Below, piece by piece: positions 17,714 to 25,700 of a stretch of 64,000 bases of DNA. The translations under genes and the position numbers were made by a program. The notes beneath the pieces were generated by a model that had not been told where the DNA came from, did not search any database, and was given only the letters and a program-made list of their open reading frames with translations. Within the stretch, counting starts at the first letter, position 1; each line of letters starts with the position of its first letter. Source of the DNA: UMGS1002 sp964570825. GTDB lineage: Bacteria; Bacillota; Clostridia; Oscillospirales; CAG-272. The DNA is taken from positions 34,799-98,798 of the forward strand of contig CAZMZJ010000008.1 of assembly GCA_964570825.1 (NCBI GenBank), read 5' to 3'.

Positions 17714-18898
17714 TTGGCAGATTTTGAATTGGTTGCAACTTGTCTGTTCGGTCTTGAGAAATTGCTCGGAAGCGAAATAGATGCGCTGGGGCTTAAAAGA
17801 ATCGACACAATGGACGGCAGGGTTACATTTTCAGGCAATGAACTTGACATAGCAAGAGCAAATATTAACTTAAGGACAGCGGAGCGGGTGATGATTAAGC
17901 TCGGCTCCTTTTCCGCGAAAACATTTGACGAACTGTTTGAGGGAACCAAGGCTTTGCCGTGGGAGAGATTCATCGGCAGAAACGACGGTTTTCCGGTGAA
18001 AGGACACTCGATTAAAAGCGGTCTGACTTCGATTCCGGACTGCCAGAAAATAATTAAGAAGGCTATCGTCGACAGGCTGTCGTCAAAGTACGGGATTAAA
18101 TGGTTTGAAGAGAGCGGAACAAAATACCAGATAGAATTTTTTATTTTCAAGGATATCGCCGCACTTATGATTGACACCTCGGGCGTCGCGCTTCATAAGC
18201 GCGGGTACCGTCCCGAAGCCGGACTTGCACCTCTGCGCGAGACGCTCGCCGCGGCGCTTGTAATGACGTCACGCCCGAGAGCCGATGTCCTTTTATGGGA
18301 TCCATTCTGCGGCTCCGGAACTATAGCGATAGAAGGCGCGATGATAATGACCGGGAAGGCTCCCGGCGTCGGGCGCGGGTTCGCAGGCGAAGCCTTCGCC
18401 CAGCTTCCGCCGGCAATCTGGAAGGAAGCCAGAGAACAGGCAATGTCTGCCGCTGCGCCGGCTCCGGACTATGAAGTCTGGGCGTCGGATATTGATAACG
18501 AGATGCTGAAGCTTTCCGACGCAAACGCGCGACGCGCAGGAGTGCTGAAAAATATAAAAATTTTCATGGCAGACGCCAGAAAAATCGAGAAGCCCGACCG
18601 GCGCGGGACAATAGTCTGTAATCCGCCATACGGGGAACGGATGCTTGAGATTTCGGAAGCCGAGCGGCTTTACCGCGAGATTGGGAAAAATTTTTCAAGG
18701 TTTGGAATGTGGCAGATTTATATTCTTTCCGCATCCGAGAATTTCGAGCGGCTCTACGGCAGGCGCGCCGATAAAATTCGCAAGCTTTATAACGGCATGA
18801 TCCCCTGTAATCTTTATCAGTTTTTCAAACCGGAAGGCGGATTCAGGGAAGACACGAAAAATTCTAAAAACGGAATAAATGATAATAAAAAGTCTTGA
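17714..18898 (+). CDS. THUMP-domain class I RNA methyltransferase (RlmL/YpsC type)
   Basis: A 394-residue SAM-dependent methyltransferase. An N-terminal THUMP/ferredoxin-like RNA-binding part (about 1-155) precedes a Rossmann catalytic domain with LLWDPFCGSGTIAIEGAMI near residues 193-211 and the N6-adenine/N2-guanine type motif NPPYGERM near 305. RlmL N-terminal domains methylate 23S rRNA G2445; the Bacillus homologue is YpsC. The start is TTG with AGAAAGG about 12 bases upstream; no ATG exists nearby that retains the conserved N-terminus. The C-terminal about 15 residues are a charged Asn/Lys tail. It ends right at the uvrA promoter. Confidence 0.9.
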   Translation: MADFELVATCLFGLEKLLGSEIDALGLKRIDTMDGRVTFSGNELDIARANINLRTAERVMIKLGSFSAKTFDELFEGTKALPWERFIGRNDGFPVKGHSIKSGLTSIPDCQKIIKKAIVDRLSSKYGIKWFEESGTKYQIEFFIFKDIAALMIDTSGVALHKRGYRPEAGLAPLRETLAAALVMTSRPRADVLLWDPFCGSGTIAIEGAMIMTGKAPGVGRGFAGEAFAQLPPAIWKEAREQAMSAAAPAPDYEVWASDIDNEMLKLSDANARRAGVLKNIKIFMADARKIEKPDRRGTIVCNPPYGERMLEISEAERLYREIGKNFSRFGMWQIYILSASENFERLYGRRADKIRKLYNGMIPCNLYQFFKPEGGFREDTKNSKNGINDNKKS

Positions 18899-18922
18899 CA
18901 ATATTCGATATTGTGTTATAAT
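18895..18922 (+). promoter_or_regulatory. Sigma-A promoter for uvrA
   Basis: TTGACA at 18895-18900, 16 bases, TATAAT at 18917-18922. The -35 overlaps the last codons of the preceding methyltransferase gene. A dyad fills the spacer. Confidence 0.85.
18898..18914. promoter_or_regulatory. Dyad operator inside the uvrA promoter
   Basis: ACAATAT-TCG-ATATTGT is a perfect 7-3-7 inverted repeat lying between the -35 and -10 elements, where a bound repressor would block RNA polymerase. uvrA is SOS-controlled in many bacteria, so LexA is the obvious candidate, but the sequence does not match the Bacillus LexA box (CGAAC-N4-GTTCG). Confidence 0.5.
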
Positions 18923-19006
18923 AATTCCAAATAAAGAATATTGCATTAAGGCATAATAAATAATCGCGGCGGCAATCCGCGCGGTTCCATGCCGTCAGAG
19001 GTAAAA

Positions 19007-21847
19007 ATGTCATCAAATATCGTAATCAAAGGCGTAAGAGTACACAACCTTAAAAATATTGACGTAACAATTCCGCGGGACAAGCTGGTGGTGCTGTCGG
19101 GGCTTTCGGGTTCCGGCAAGTCATCACTGGCTTTTGATACGCTTTACGCCGAAGGTCACAGACGATTTGTCGAGTCGCTGTCGTCATACGCCCGCCAGTT
19201 TCTGGGGCAGCTCGACAAACCTGATATTGACTCTATAGAGGGCCTGTCACCGGCAATATCAATTGACCAGAAAACGACCTCGCGCAATCCGCGTTCGACT
19301 GTCGGGACAGTGACTGAAATTTATGATTATCTGCGCCTTTTGTATTCCCGAATAGGCATCCCGCACTGTCCGGTCTGCGGAAAGGAAATAAGACGCCAGT
19401 CGACAGACCAGATAATCGACCGAATAATGAAATTGCCGGCAGGTGAGAGATTCATGGTAATGGCGCCGGTTGTTCGCGACCGCAAGGGTTCTCATGAAAA
19501 AATTTTCACTGACGCCAAAAAAAGCGGTTATGTCCGAGTGCGTGTCGACGGCAGCATGTACGAGCTTAGCGAGGAAATCAGACTCGACAAGAATATTAAG
19601 CATAAAATTGAAATTGTCGTGGACAGGCTTGTAATGCGCGAGGACATCCGTTCAAGGCTCGGCGATTCTGTCGAAACCGCTTTGTCGATTGCCGAAGGGC
19701 ATCTGCTTATCGTGACTGTTCCGCGAGATGAAGATGGCAGAGAGGCCTGCGAGCTCGAATTTTCGCAGAATTATGCCTGCGAGGAGCACGGAATTTCATT
19801 TGGCGAGCTTGAACCCAGAATGTTTTCCTTCAATAATCCAGCGGGTGCCTGTCCGAAATGCGCTGGTCTTGGAGATATGAGAAGGATTTCGGTCGAGAAG
19901 ATTATTCCCGATAAATCGCTGTCACTGTCAGAGGGTGCGATAGCTGTCAACGGATTTAAGACGCTTGAAATGGAAAGCTGGAACGGCCCCCTTTTTGCTG
20001 CTGTCGGAGAATATGCCGGCTTTACTCTCGACACTCCGGTTTCTGAAATGAACGAGGAGGCGTTCAAAGCCCTGCTGTACGGGACAGGAGATAAATTATA
20101 TAAGCTCAAACGCTATTTTGGCGGCGAAGGGCATACACAGTCCGCAAAATTCGAAGGCATTATTAAAATGATTGAAAATCGGCTCGAAACGAGCGGTATT
20201 GGCGAATACTACGAGCAATTTATTGAGGAAGCGCCGTGCCCGGTGTGCGGTGGCAAGCGGCTTAACGACACTGTTTTAGCCGTGACTGTCGGCGGACTGA
20301 ATATTCATGAATTCTGCTCTCTTCCGGTCACATCGGCGCTTGACTTTATCGGGCAGCTGAAACTTACTGAAACAGAGGAGAAAATTGCACACGAGATTCT
20401 GAAGGAAATACGCTCAAGACTTACTTTCCTTGTCAGCGTAGGGCTGAATTATCTGACGCTCACGAGAAAAGCCGGAACGCTTTCAGGCGGCGAGGCGCAG
20501 CGTATCAGGCTTGCAACACAGATTGGTTCGGCACTTGTGGGAGTCATGTACATCCTTGACGAACCGAGCATCGGACTGCATCAGCGAGACAACGGCAAGC
20601 TGATCGCCACGCTCAAGCGGCTGCGTGACCTCGGAAACACCGTCATCGTTGTTGAACACGACGAGGAGACGATGGAAAACGCAGATTATATTATAGACAT
20701 AGGCCCGGGCGCCGGAATTCATGGCGGACGCGTTGTTGCGGCTGGAACTCCGGATGAGGTCAAAAAAAATCCAGATTCCATAACTGGCGCATATCTTGCG
20801 GGAAGAATGTCGATACCTGTCCCGAAAAAGCGGCGAGAAGGCAACGGATACAGTCTGAAAATTATTGGCGCGCAGCAGAATAATCTGAAGAATATTGATG
20901 TGGAGATTCCTCTTGGAAAGTTTGTCTGCATCACCGGCGTATCTGGCTCCGGTAAATCATCGCTTATAAACGGAATTCTGTATCCTGTACTTGCGGCGAA
21001 ACTGAACCGTGCTTTTACGACACCGGGGAAATATGACAGAATCGAGGGAATCGAGCATCTTGACAAAATTATTGATATTGACCAAAGCCCGATAGGGCGC
21101 AACCCGCGGTCGAATCCCGCAACGTACACCGGACTGTTTGGAGATATCCGCGAGCTTTTCGCCTCGACAGCCGACGCGAAAGCAAGGGGGTACGGTCCCG
21201 GAAGATTTTCATTCAACGTCAAGGGTGGACGCTGCGAGGCCTGCGAGGGAGATGGTGTTAAAAAGATTGAAATGCACTTTTTGCCAGACGTATATGTTAC
21301 ATGCGACGTCTGCCACGGGAAAAGGTATAACCGCGACACTCTTGATGTGAAATACAAGGGAAAAAATATTTACGAGGTTCTTGAAATGACAGTCGAGGAG
21401 GGAGTGGGTTTCTTCGACGGTATACCGGCGTTGAAAAAAAAGCTCCAGACACTGTATGACGTAGGTCTCGGATATATCAAAATCGGACAGTCGGCTACCA
21501 CGTTGTCGGGAGGAGAGGCGCAGCGAGTCAAGCTTGCGTCAGAACTTGCAAAGCGCGGAACCGGTAAAACAATCTATCTGCTCGACGAACCGACGACGGG
21601 GCTTCACTCGCATGACGTCAGCAAACTGCTCGAAATATTAAACCGTCTGACAGACGCCGGCAACACCGTGCTTGTGATAGAGCACAATCTCGACGTGATA
21701 AAATGCGCCGACCATATAATTGACCTCGGACCGGAAGGAGGGAACGGCGGCGGTAATATCGTCGCGACAGGGACTCCCGAGGAAGTGGCGAAGTGCTCCG
21801 GCTCATATACGGGTCAATATCTAAATAAATTATTGAACAATGAATAA
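19007..21847 (+). CDS. uvrA: Excinuclease ABC subunit A
   Basis: A 946-residue UvrA, the damage-recognition ATPase of nucleotide excision repair. Two ABC modules are present: Walker A GLSGSGKSSLAF near 32-43 and GVSGSGKSSLI near 640; signatures TLSGGEAQRIRLA and TLSGGEAQRVKLA. Zinc-binding CPVCGKE, CPKCAGLG, CPVCGGKR and CEACEGDG/CDVCHGKR cysteine sets are all there. The start at 19007 has AGAGG 6 bases upstream; the ATG at 18989 lacks one. Length is normal. No uvrB or uvrC follows. Confidence 0.98.
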   Translation: MSSNIVIKGVRVHNLKNIDVTIPRDKLVVLSGLSGSGKSSLAFDTLYAEGHRRFVESLSSYARQFLGQLDKPDIDSIEGLSPAISIDQKTTSRNPRSTVGTVTEIYDYLRLLYSRIGIPHCPVCGKEIRRQSTDQIIDRIMKLPAGERFMVMAPVVRDRKGSHEKIFTDAKKSGYVRVRVDGSMYELSEEIRLDKNIKHKIEIVVDRLVMREDIRSRLGDSVETALSIAEGHLLIVTVPRDEDGREACELEFSQNYACEEHGISFGELEPRMFSFNNPAGACPKCAGLGDMRRISVEKIIPDKSLSLSEGAIAVNGFKTLEMESWNGPLFAAVGEYAGFTLDTPVSEMNEEAFKALLYGTGDKLYKLKRYFGGEGHTQSAKFEGIIKMIENRLETSGIGEYYEQFIEEAPCPVCGGKRLNDTVLAVTVGGLNIHEFCSLPVTSALDFIGQLKLTETEEKIAHEILKEIRSRLTFLVSVGLNYLTLTRKAGTLSGGEAQRIRLATQIGSALVGVMYILDEPSIGLHQRDNGKLIATLKRLRDLGNTVIVVEHDEETMENADYIIDIGPGAGIHGGRVVAAGTPDEVKKNPDSITGAYLAGRMSIPVPKKRREGNGYSLKIIGAQQNNLKNIDVEIPLGKFVCITGVSGSGKSSLINGILYPVLAAKLNRAFTTPGKYDRIEGIEHLDKIIDIDQSPIGRNPRSNPATYTGLFGDIRELFASTADAKARGYGPGRFSFNVKGGRCEACEGDGVKKIEMHFLPDVYVTCDVCHGKRYNRDTLDVKYKGKNIYEVLEMTVEEGVGFFDGIPALKKKLQTLYDVGLGYIKIGQSATTLSGGEAQRVKLASELAKRGTGKTIYLLDEPTTGLHSHDVSKLLEILNRLTDAGNTVLVIEHNLDVIKCADHIIDLGPEGGNGGGNIVATGTPEEVAKCSGSYTGQYLNKLLNNE

Positions 21848-21869
21848 ATGATGAATAAATGTATAACTG

Positions 21870-21898
21870 TTGACAACAATGTTCAGTTGTATTATAAT
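21870..21898 (+). promoter_or_regulatory. Sigma-A promoter for the amino-acid ABC transporter
   Basis: TTGACA at 21870-21875, 17 bases, TATAAT at 21893-21898: full consensus, 54 bases before the binding-protein start. The spacer holds a short ACAAC/GTTGT inverted repeat. Confidence 0.88.
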
Positions 21899-21951
21899 GT
21901 TTCCGTTAAGACAAGAGAACAAAAGAATAATTATTCGGGAGAAATGACAAA

Positions 21952-22815
21952 ATGAAAAGAATACTCAGCTTAGCTCTCGCTGTTTTGATGATGGTTTCAA
22001 TGATTCCGATGTTTGCCTCCTGCGGCAAGAACAAGGATGTCAAAGTTGTGGACATAGCATTGTCGGAAGAAACATACGCATTCTGCGTGGGCAAGGAAGA
22101 TACTGAGCTGCTGGCAAAAACAAACGAATACCTTAAGCAAATTGTAAACGATGGGACATTCGATACAATCTGCGACAGATATTTCGGCGGCGGCACACCG
22201 GTCAAGATCACATCGGCTGCCCTTGATTCGTCGAAAAATCAGCTTGTTGTTGCTACGAGCACAGGGTTCGAACCCTTCGAGATGGTTGATGAAAACGGAA
22301 AGTTTTACGGGATAGACCTTGAAATAGCCGCCGGACTCGCAGCGTATCTCGGACGCGAGCTTGTTATACAGGATATGAAATTCGAATCGGTTGTGACTTC
22401 CGTTCAGAATGGGATCTGCGACATAGGCATGGCAGGCCTTTCGATCACTCCGGCAAGACAGGAAATCGTGACCTTCAGCGATCCTTACTACAACGCCTCC
22501 CAGGTTCTTATAGTCATGGCAAATGACACAACATTCGACGCCTGCAAGACTGTTGATGATGTGGTTGCTATTCTTGACGGTCTGACAAGCGCTACGAAAA
22601 TAGGCTGCCAGGCAGGCACAACAGGCGAGATTTACCTGACCGGCGACCTTGATCTCGGCGATGAAGGATACGGCTTCAAGGGTGTTCCTGCAACTAAAAT
22701 GGCTTATGATTACGGCGCTCTTGCAGTGACAGCAATGCGAAACGGCGAGATAAGCTACGTAATTCTTGACAACGCGCCGGCAAAAGCTATAGTAAAGTCG
22801 GTAAACGGCAAATAA
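21952..22815 (+). CDS. Amino-acid ABC transporter binding lipoprotein, apparently circularly permuted
   Basis: A 287-residue PBPb-type (SBP_bac_3) lipoprotein with a signal peptide and lipobox ending at Cys24 (MFASC). After the signal, residues about 30-80 (ALSEETYAFCVGKEDTELLA through DGTFDTICDRYFGGG) match the segment that normally ends these proteins. The usual N-terminal start (QLVVATSTGFEPFEMVDENG) begins only at about residue 98. The protein then stops at APAKAIVKSVNGK, just where the moved segment would follow. So the domain order looks rotated while length is preserved. Binding residues FEPF, GMAGLSITPAR and GCQAGTTGE are intact. It should bind a polar amino acid and feed the permease and ATPase encoded next. 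Confidence 0.92.
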   Translation: MKRILSLALAVLMMVSMIPMFASCGKNKDVKVVDIALSEETYAFCVGKEDTELLAKTNEYLKQIVNDGTFDTICDRYFGGGTPVKITSAALDSSKNQLVVATSTGFEPFEMVDENGKFYGIDLEIAAGLAAYLGRELVIQDMKFESVVTSVQNGICDIGMAGLSITPARQEIVTFSDPYYNASQVLIVMANDTTFDACKTVDDVVAILDGLTSATKIGCQAGTTGEIYLTGDLDLGDEGYGFKGVPATKMAYDYGALAVTAMRNGEISYVILDNAPAKAIVKSVNGK

Positions 22816-22822
22816 AAATTCC

Positions 22823-22857
22823 GGGGCTGCTCCATTATTGCGGTGCAGCCTCTTTTT
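22823..22857 (+). terminator. Partial terminator between binding protein and permease
   Basis: GGCTGC (22825-22830) pairs with GCAGCC (22845-22850), with further CC/GG pairing past one mismatch, then TCTTTTT. It lies between the first and second genes of the transporter, so it should give more binding protein than permease. Confidence 0.75.
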
Positions 22858-22872
22858 CTGAAAGGAAAGCGG

Positions 22873-23580
22873 ATGAATCTTAATGCAAGCTGGGAAGCAT
22901 TCTGGAGACTGTTTTACACAAACGGCGGATACAAAAGAGTGCTTTCGGAAGGCCTTTCAAACACATTGATAATCGCAATATCAGGTCTTCTAATAGGTAT
23001 TGTGATAGGAACACTTATCGCGGCGGTTCGCGTTATGCCTAAATATAAGACATGGCCGAAGGTTCTGAATGGAATCTGTTCGGTTTATGTCGGCTTTTTC
23101 CGCGGGACGCCTATTGTTGTTCAGCTTCTTCTGGCTTATTATGTTGTGCTGCCGACCATAGGAGTCAGTTTAGGCTCGCTTAACACATGTATTATGGTTT
23201 TCGGACTGAACAGCGGAGCATATGTATCGGAGCTGATGCGAGCCGGGATACAGTCGGTGGACATAGGACAGATGGAGGCGGGGCGCGCTCTTGGCCTCGG
23301 CTATGCTCCGGCAATGTTCAAAATCATTGTCCCGCAGGCGGTTAAGAACATATTGCCGACGTTAGGCAACGAATTTATTGCCCTTATCAAGGATACTTCG
23401 GTTGTCAGCTTCGTGGCTGCGGTCGACCTTTATAAAGTATTTACCGAGCTTGGGAACAAGAATTATGAATATCTTATGCCGTATCTGATGATGGCGCTTA
23501 TTTATATTATACTTGTACTTATGATAGCTCTCCTTGTAAAAATAATTGAAAAATGGCTGCGCCGCAGCGACCGGACATAA
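22873..23580 (+). CDS. Amino-acid ABC transporter permease
   Basis: A 235-residue HisMQ-type permease with about five membrane helices. The cytoplasmic EAA loop, which contacts the ATPase, reads EAGRALGLGYAPAMFKIIVP around 141-160. FFRGTPIVVQLLLAYYV near 76-92 is also typical. The true start is ATG 22873, with AGGAAAGCGG 2-4 bases upstream; an in-frame GTG at 22843 lies inside the preceding terminator hairpin. It is followed 12 bases later by the ATPase gene. Confidence 0.95.
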   Translation: MNLNASWEAFWRLFYTNGGYKRVLSEGLSNTLIIAISGLLIGIVIGTLIAAVRVMPKYKTWPKVLNGICSVYVGFFRGTPIVVQLLLAYYVVLPTIGVSLGSLNTCIMVFGLNSGAYVSELMRAGIQSVDIGQMEAGRALGLGYAPAMFKIIVPQAVKNILPTLGNEFIALIKDTSVVSFVAAVDLYKVFTELGNKNYEYLMPYLMMALIYIILVLMIALLVKIIEKWLRRSDRT

Positions 23581-23592
23581 GGAGGGGCTGAG

Positions 23593-24417
23593 ATGAACGA
23601 TATTAACAATACTTCATTTGGCGCAATAGGCGATAACGACCTTATCGTAATACGCAATCTCTGCAAAACATATGTAAACAGAAAAAAAACAGTTTACGCG
23701 CTGGATCATGTCAGTAACATAATTCATAAAAATGAAAAAGTAGCTGTTATCGGGCCTTCGGGAAGCGGGAAAAGCACTTTTCTGCGATGCATCAACTGCA
23801 TGGAGGATCCGACAGGCGGTTCTATATTTTTTGAAGGCGAAGACCTTGCCGATATGAGAGTAGATATAAACAAACACCGCGAGGATATTGGCATGGTGTT
23901 CCAGCAGTTCAATCTCTTCAACAATAAAACAGTCCTCGAAAATATTATGCTTGCCCCGGTTTATCTGCGCACAAAGAAAGCCGGCGGGCTGTTCGCGCCG
24001 CGAGAAACAAAGAAAAAAATCAAGGACGAAGCATATGAAAATGCGATTCGGCTGCTAAGAAGAATAGGTCTTGAAGATAAGGCGAATGTTTATCCGTCAA
24101 CATTATCCGGCGGACAGAAGCAAAGAATCGCGATAATCCGGGCGCTTGCAATGAATCCTAAGGTTATGCTGTTCGACGAGCCGACATCGGCGCTGGATCC
24201 TGAAATGGTCGGAGAAGTGCTCGACCTTATACGTGAACTGGCAAGAGAAGGCATGACTATGGTGATTGTAACCCATGAAATGGGTTTTGCACGCGAGGTA
24301 GCGGACCGAATAATTTTCATGAGCGACGGCCGGATAACCGAGGAGGGAACTCCTTCCGATATTTTTGACCATCCAAAAAATGAAAGAACACAAAACTTTT
24401 TGAAAGCCGTGTTGTAA
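23593..24417 (+). CDS. Amino-acid ABC transporter ATP-binding protein
   Basis: A 274-residue ABC ATPase of the GlnQ/HisP type. Walker A GPSGSGKSTFLRC near 53-65, Q-loop MVFQQFNLF, signature LSGGQKQRIAIIRAL, Walker B VMLFDEPTSALDPEMVGEV and switch His in VTHEMGFA are all present. A 15-residue insert (TKKAGGLFAPRETKK) follows the Q-loop and is longer than in GlnQ. It energises uptake with the permease and binding protein encoded just upstream. GGAGGGG precedes the start. A terminator ends the operon. Confidence 0.96.
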   Translation: MNDINNTSFGAIGDNDLIVIRNLCKTYVNRKKTVYALDHVSNIIHKNEKVAVIGPSGSGKSTFLRCINCMEDPTGGSIFFEGEDLADMRVDINKHREDIGMVFQQFNLFNNKTVLENIMLAPVYLRTKKAGGLFAPRETKKKIKDEAYENAIRLLRRIGLEDKANVYPSTLSGGQKQRIAIIRALAMNPKVMLFDEPTSALDPEMVGEVLDLIRELAREGMTMVIVTHEMGFAREVADRIIFMSDGRITEEGTPSDIFDHPKNERTQNFLKAVL

Positions 24418-24433
24418 TGGCATAAAAACAAAA

Positions 24434-24468
24434 CCCCGGAAAAGCATTAAGCCTTTCCGGGAATTTTT
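24434..24468. terminator. Bidirectional terminator between transporter and icd
   Basis: CCCGGAAAAG (24435-24444) pairs with CCTTTCCGGG (24452-24461) followed by a T tract on +; the A-rich left flank gives a T tract on -. It serves the transporter operon and the convergent acn-icd operon. Confidence 0.88.
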
Positions 24469-24488
24469 GTTACATCACAATGCTACAA

Positions 24489-25700
24489 TCAGATTGTCAA
24501 TTCAAGTCTTGATTTTATTTCCGTGATAAATTCCGGGGTATTGACCACTTTTACAGGAGTTCCGGGAACGACAAGTGAAGCGAGGTCTTTGGTCATAATT
24601 CCGGATTCTATTGCGTCAAGACTTGCCTTTTCAAGCTTATCCGCGAAAGCGCTGAGTTCCGGGATTAAGTCAAGCTCGCCGCGTTTGCGAAGCGCCCCGG
24701 TCCATGCAAAAATCATTGCCATTGGGTTTGATGTTGGCGTTTCTCCTTTAAGATACCTGTAATAGTGCTTGGTAATAGTACCGTGTGCGGCTTCGTATTC
24801 ATAGTTGCCGTCGGGAGAAACGAGAACCGAGGTCATCATTGCAAGAGAGCCGAAAGCTGTTGACACCATGTCGCTCATGACGTCGCCGTCATAGTTTTTG
24901 CATGCCCAGATGAATCCGCCACTGCTCCGGATAACGCGCGCCACAGCATCATCAATCAGCGTGTAGAAATATTCTATGCCGAGCTTTTCAAATTCAGCCT
25001 TATATTCAGAATTGTAGATTTCCTCAAAAATCAGCTTGAACGTCTGGTCATATTTTTTTGATATGGTGTCTTTGGCCGAGAACCAGAGATCCTGCTTTAA
25101 TGAAATAGCATATTTGAAGCAGGAATGAGCAAAAGAGCGGATTGAATCGTCTTTGTTGAACATTCCCTGAAGTACGCCGGGACCTTTCAGCTCGCAGATA
25201 GTCAGCCGGGTTTCCTGGCCTGACATTCCGGTGAAGACAAGCTCGGCTTTCCCGCCCTCCTCGGTACGGATTTCAGAGGCTTTGTAGACGTCTCCAAAAG
25301 CATGGCGCGCAATCGTGATGGGCTTTTCCCAGTTTGTCACTACTGGTTTGATATTGCTGACTATGATCGGCGTGCGGAACACAGTGCCGTCAAGAATTGC
25401 ACGGATTGTTGCATTCGGGCTTTTCCACATTTCGTGAAGTTTATATTCGTCGACGCGCTGTTTGTTTGGCGTGATGGTGGCGCACTTGACCGCGACTCCG
25501 TATTTTTTGTTGGCGTTCGCCGCGTCGACCGTCACCTGATCGGCGGTGCGGTCGCGCTCGGGCAAGCCGAGGTCGTAGTATTCGATTTTAAGGTCGATGT
25601 AAGGGATAAGAAGCTCGTCCTTTATCATCTTCCAAAGGACTCTTGTCATTTCGTCCCCGTCCATTTCGACAAGGGGAGTTTTCATCTTGATTTTATTCAT
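24489..25700 (-). CDS. icd: Isocitrate dehydrogenase (NADP-type)
   Basis: A 403-residue isocitrate dehydrogenase converting isocitrate to 2-oxoglutarate. It opens KMKTPLVEMDGDEMTRVLWK, the eukaryote-like (type II) NADP-IDH form, and carries KSPNATIRAILDGTVFR (substrate loop), FIWACKNYDGDVMSD (metal site) and EAAHGTITKHYYRY. The His-Arg type cofactor residues fit NADP. The start at 25700 overlaps the aconitase stop by four bases (ATGA) with GGAG upstream; the further ATG at 25745 would lie deep inside the aconitase gene. Function with aconitase is 2-oxoglutarate supply for glutamate. Confidence 0.96.
   Translation of the reverse strand: MNKIKMKTPLVEMDGDEMTRVLWKMIKDELLIPYIDLKIEYYDLGLPERDRTADQVTVDAANANKKYGVAVKCATITPNKQRVDEYKLHEMWKSPNATIRAILDGTVFRTPIIVSNIKPVVTNWEKPITIARHAFGDVYKASEIRTEEGGKAELVFTGMSGQETRLTICELKGPGVLQGMFNKDDSIRSFAHSCFKYAISLKQDLWFSAKDTISKKYDQTFKLIFEEIYNSEYKAEFEKLGIEYFYTLIDDAVARVIRSSGGFIWACKNYDGDVMSDMVSTAFGSLAMMTSVLVSPDGNYEYEAAHGTITKHYYRYLKGETPTSNPMAMIFAWTGALRKRGELDLIPELSAFADKLEKASLDAIESGIMTKDLASLVVPGTPVKVVNTPEFITEIKSRLELTI

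Noticed and set aside
22258..22285. GGTTCGAACCC resembling a tRNA T-arm
   Set aside because: It lies inside the binding-protein gene and encodes its conserved ligand loop; there is no acceptor or anticodon stem around it.
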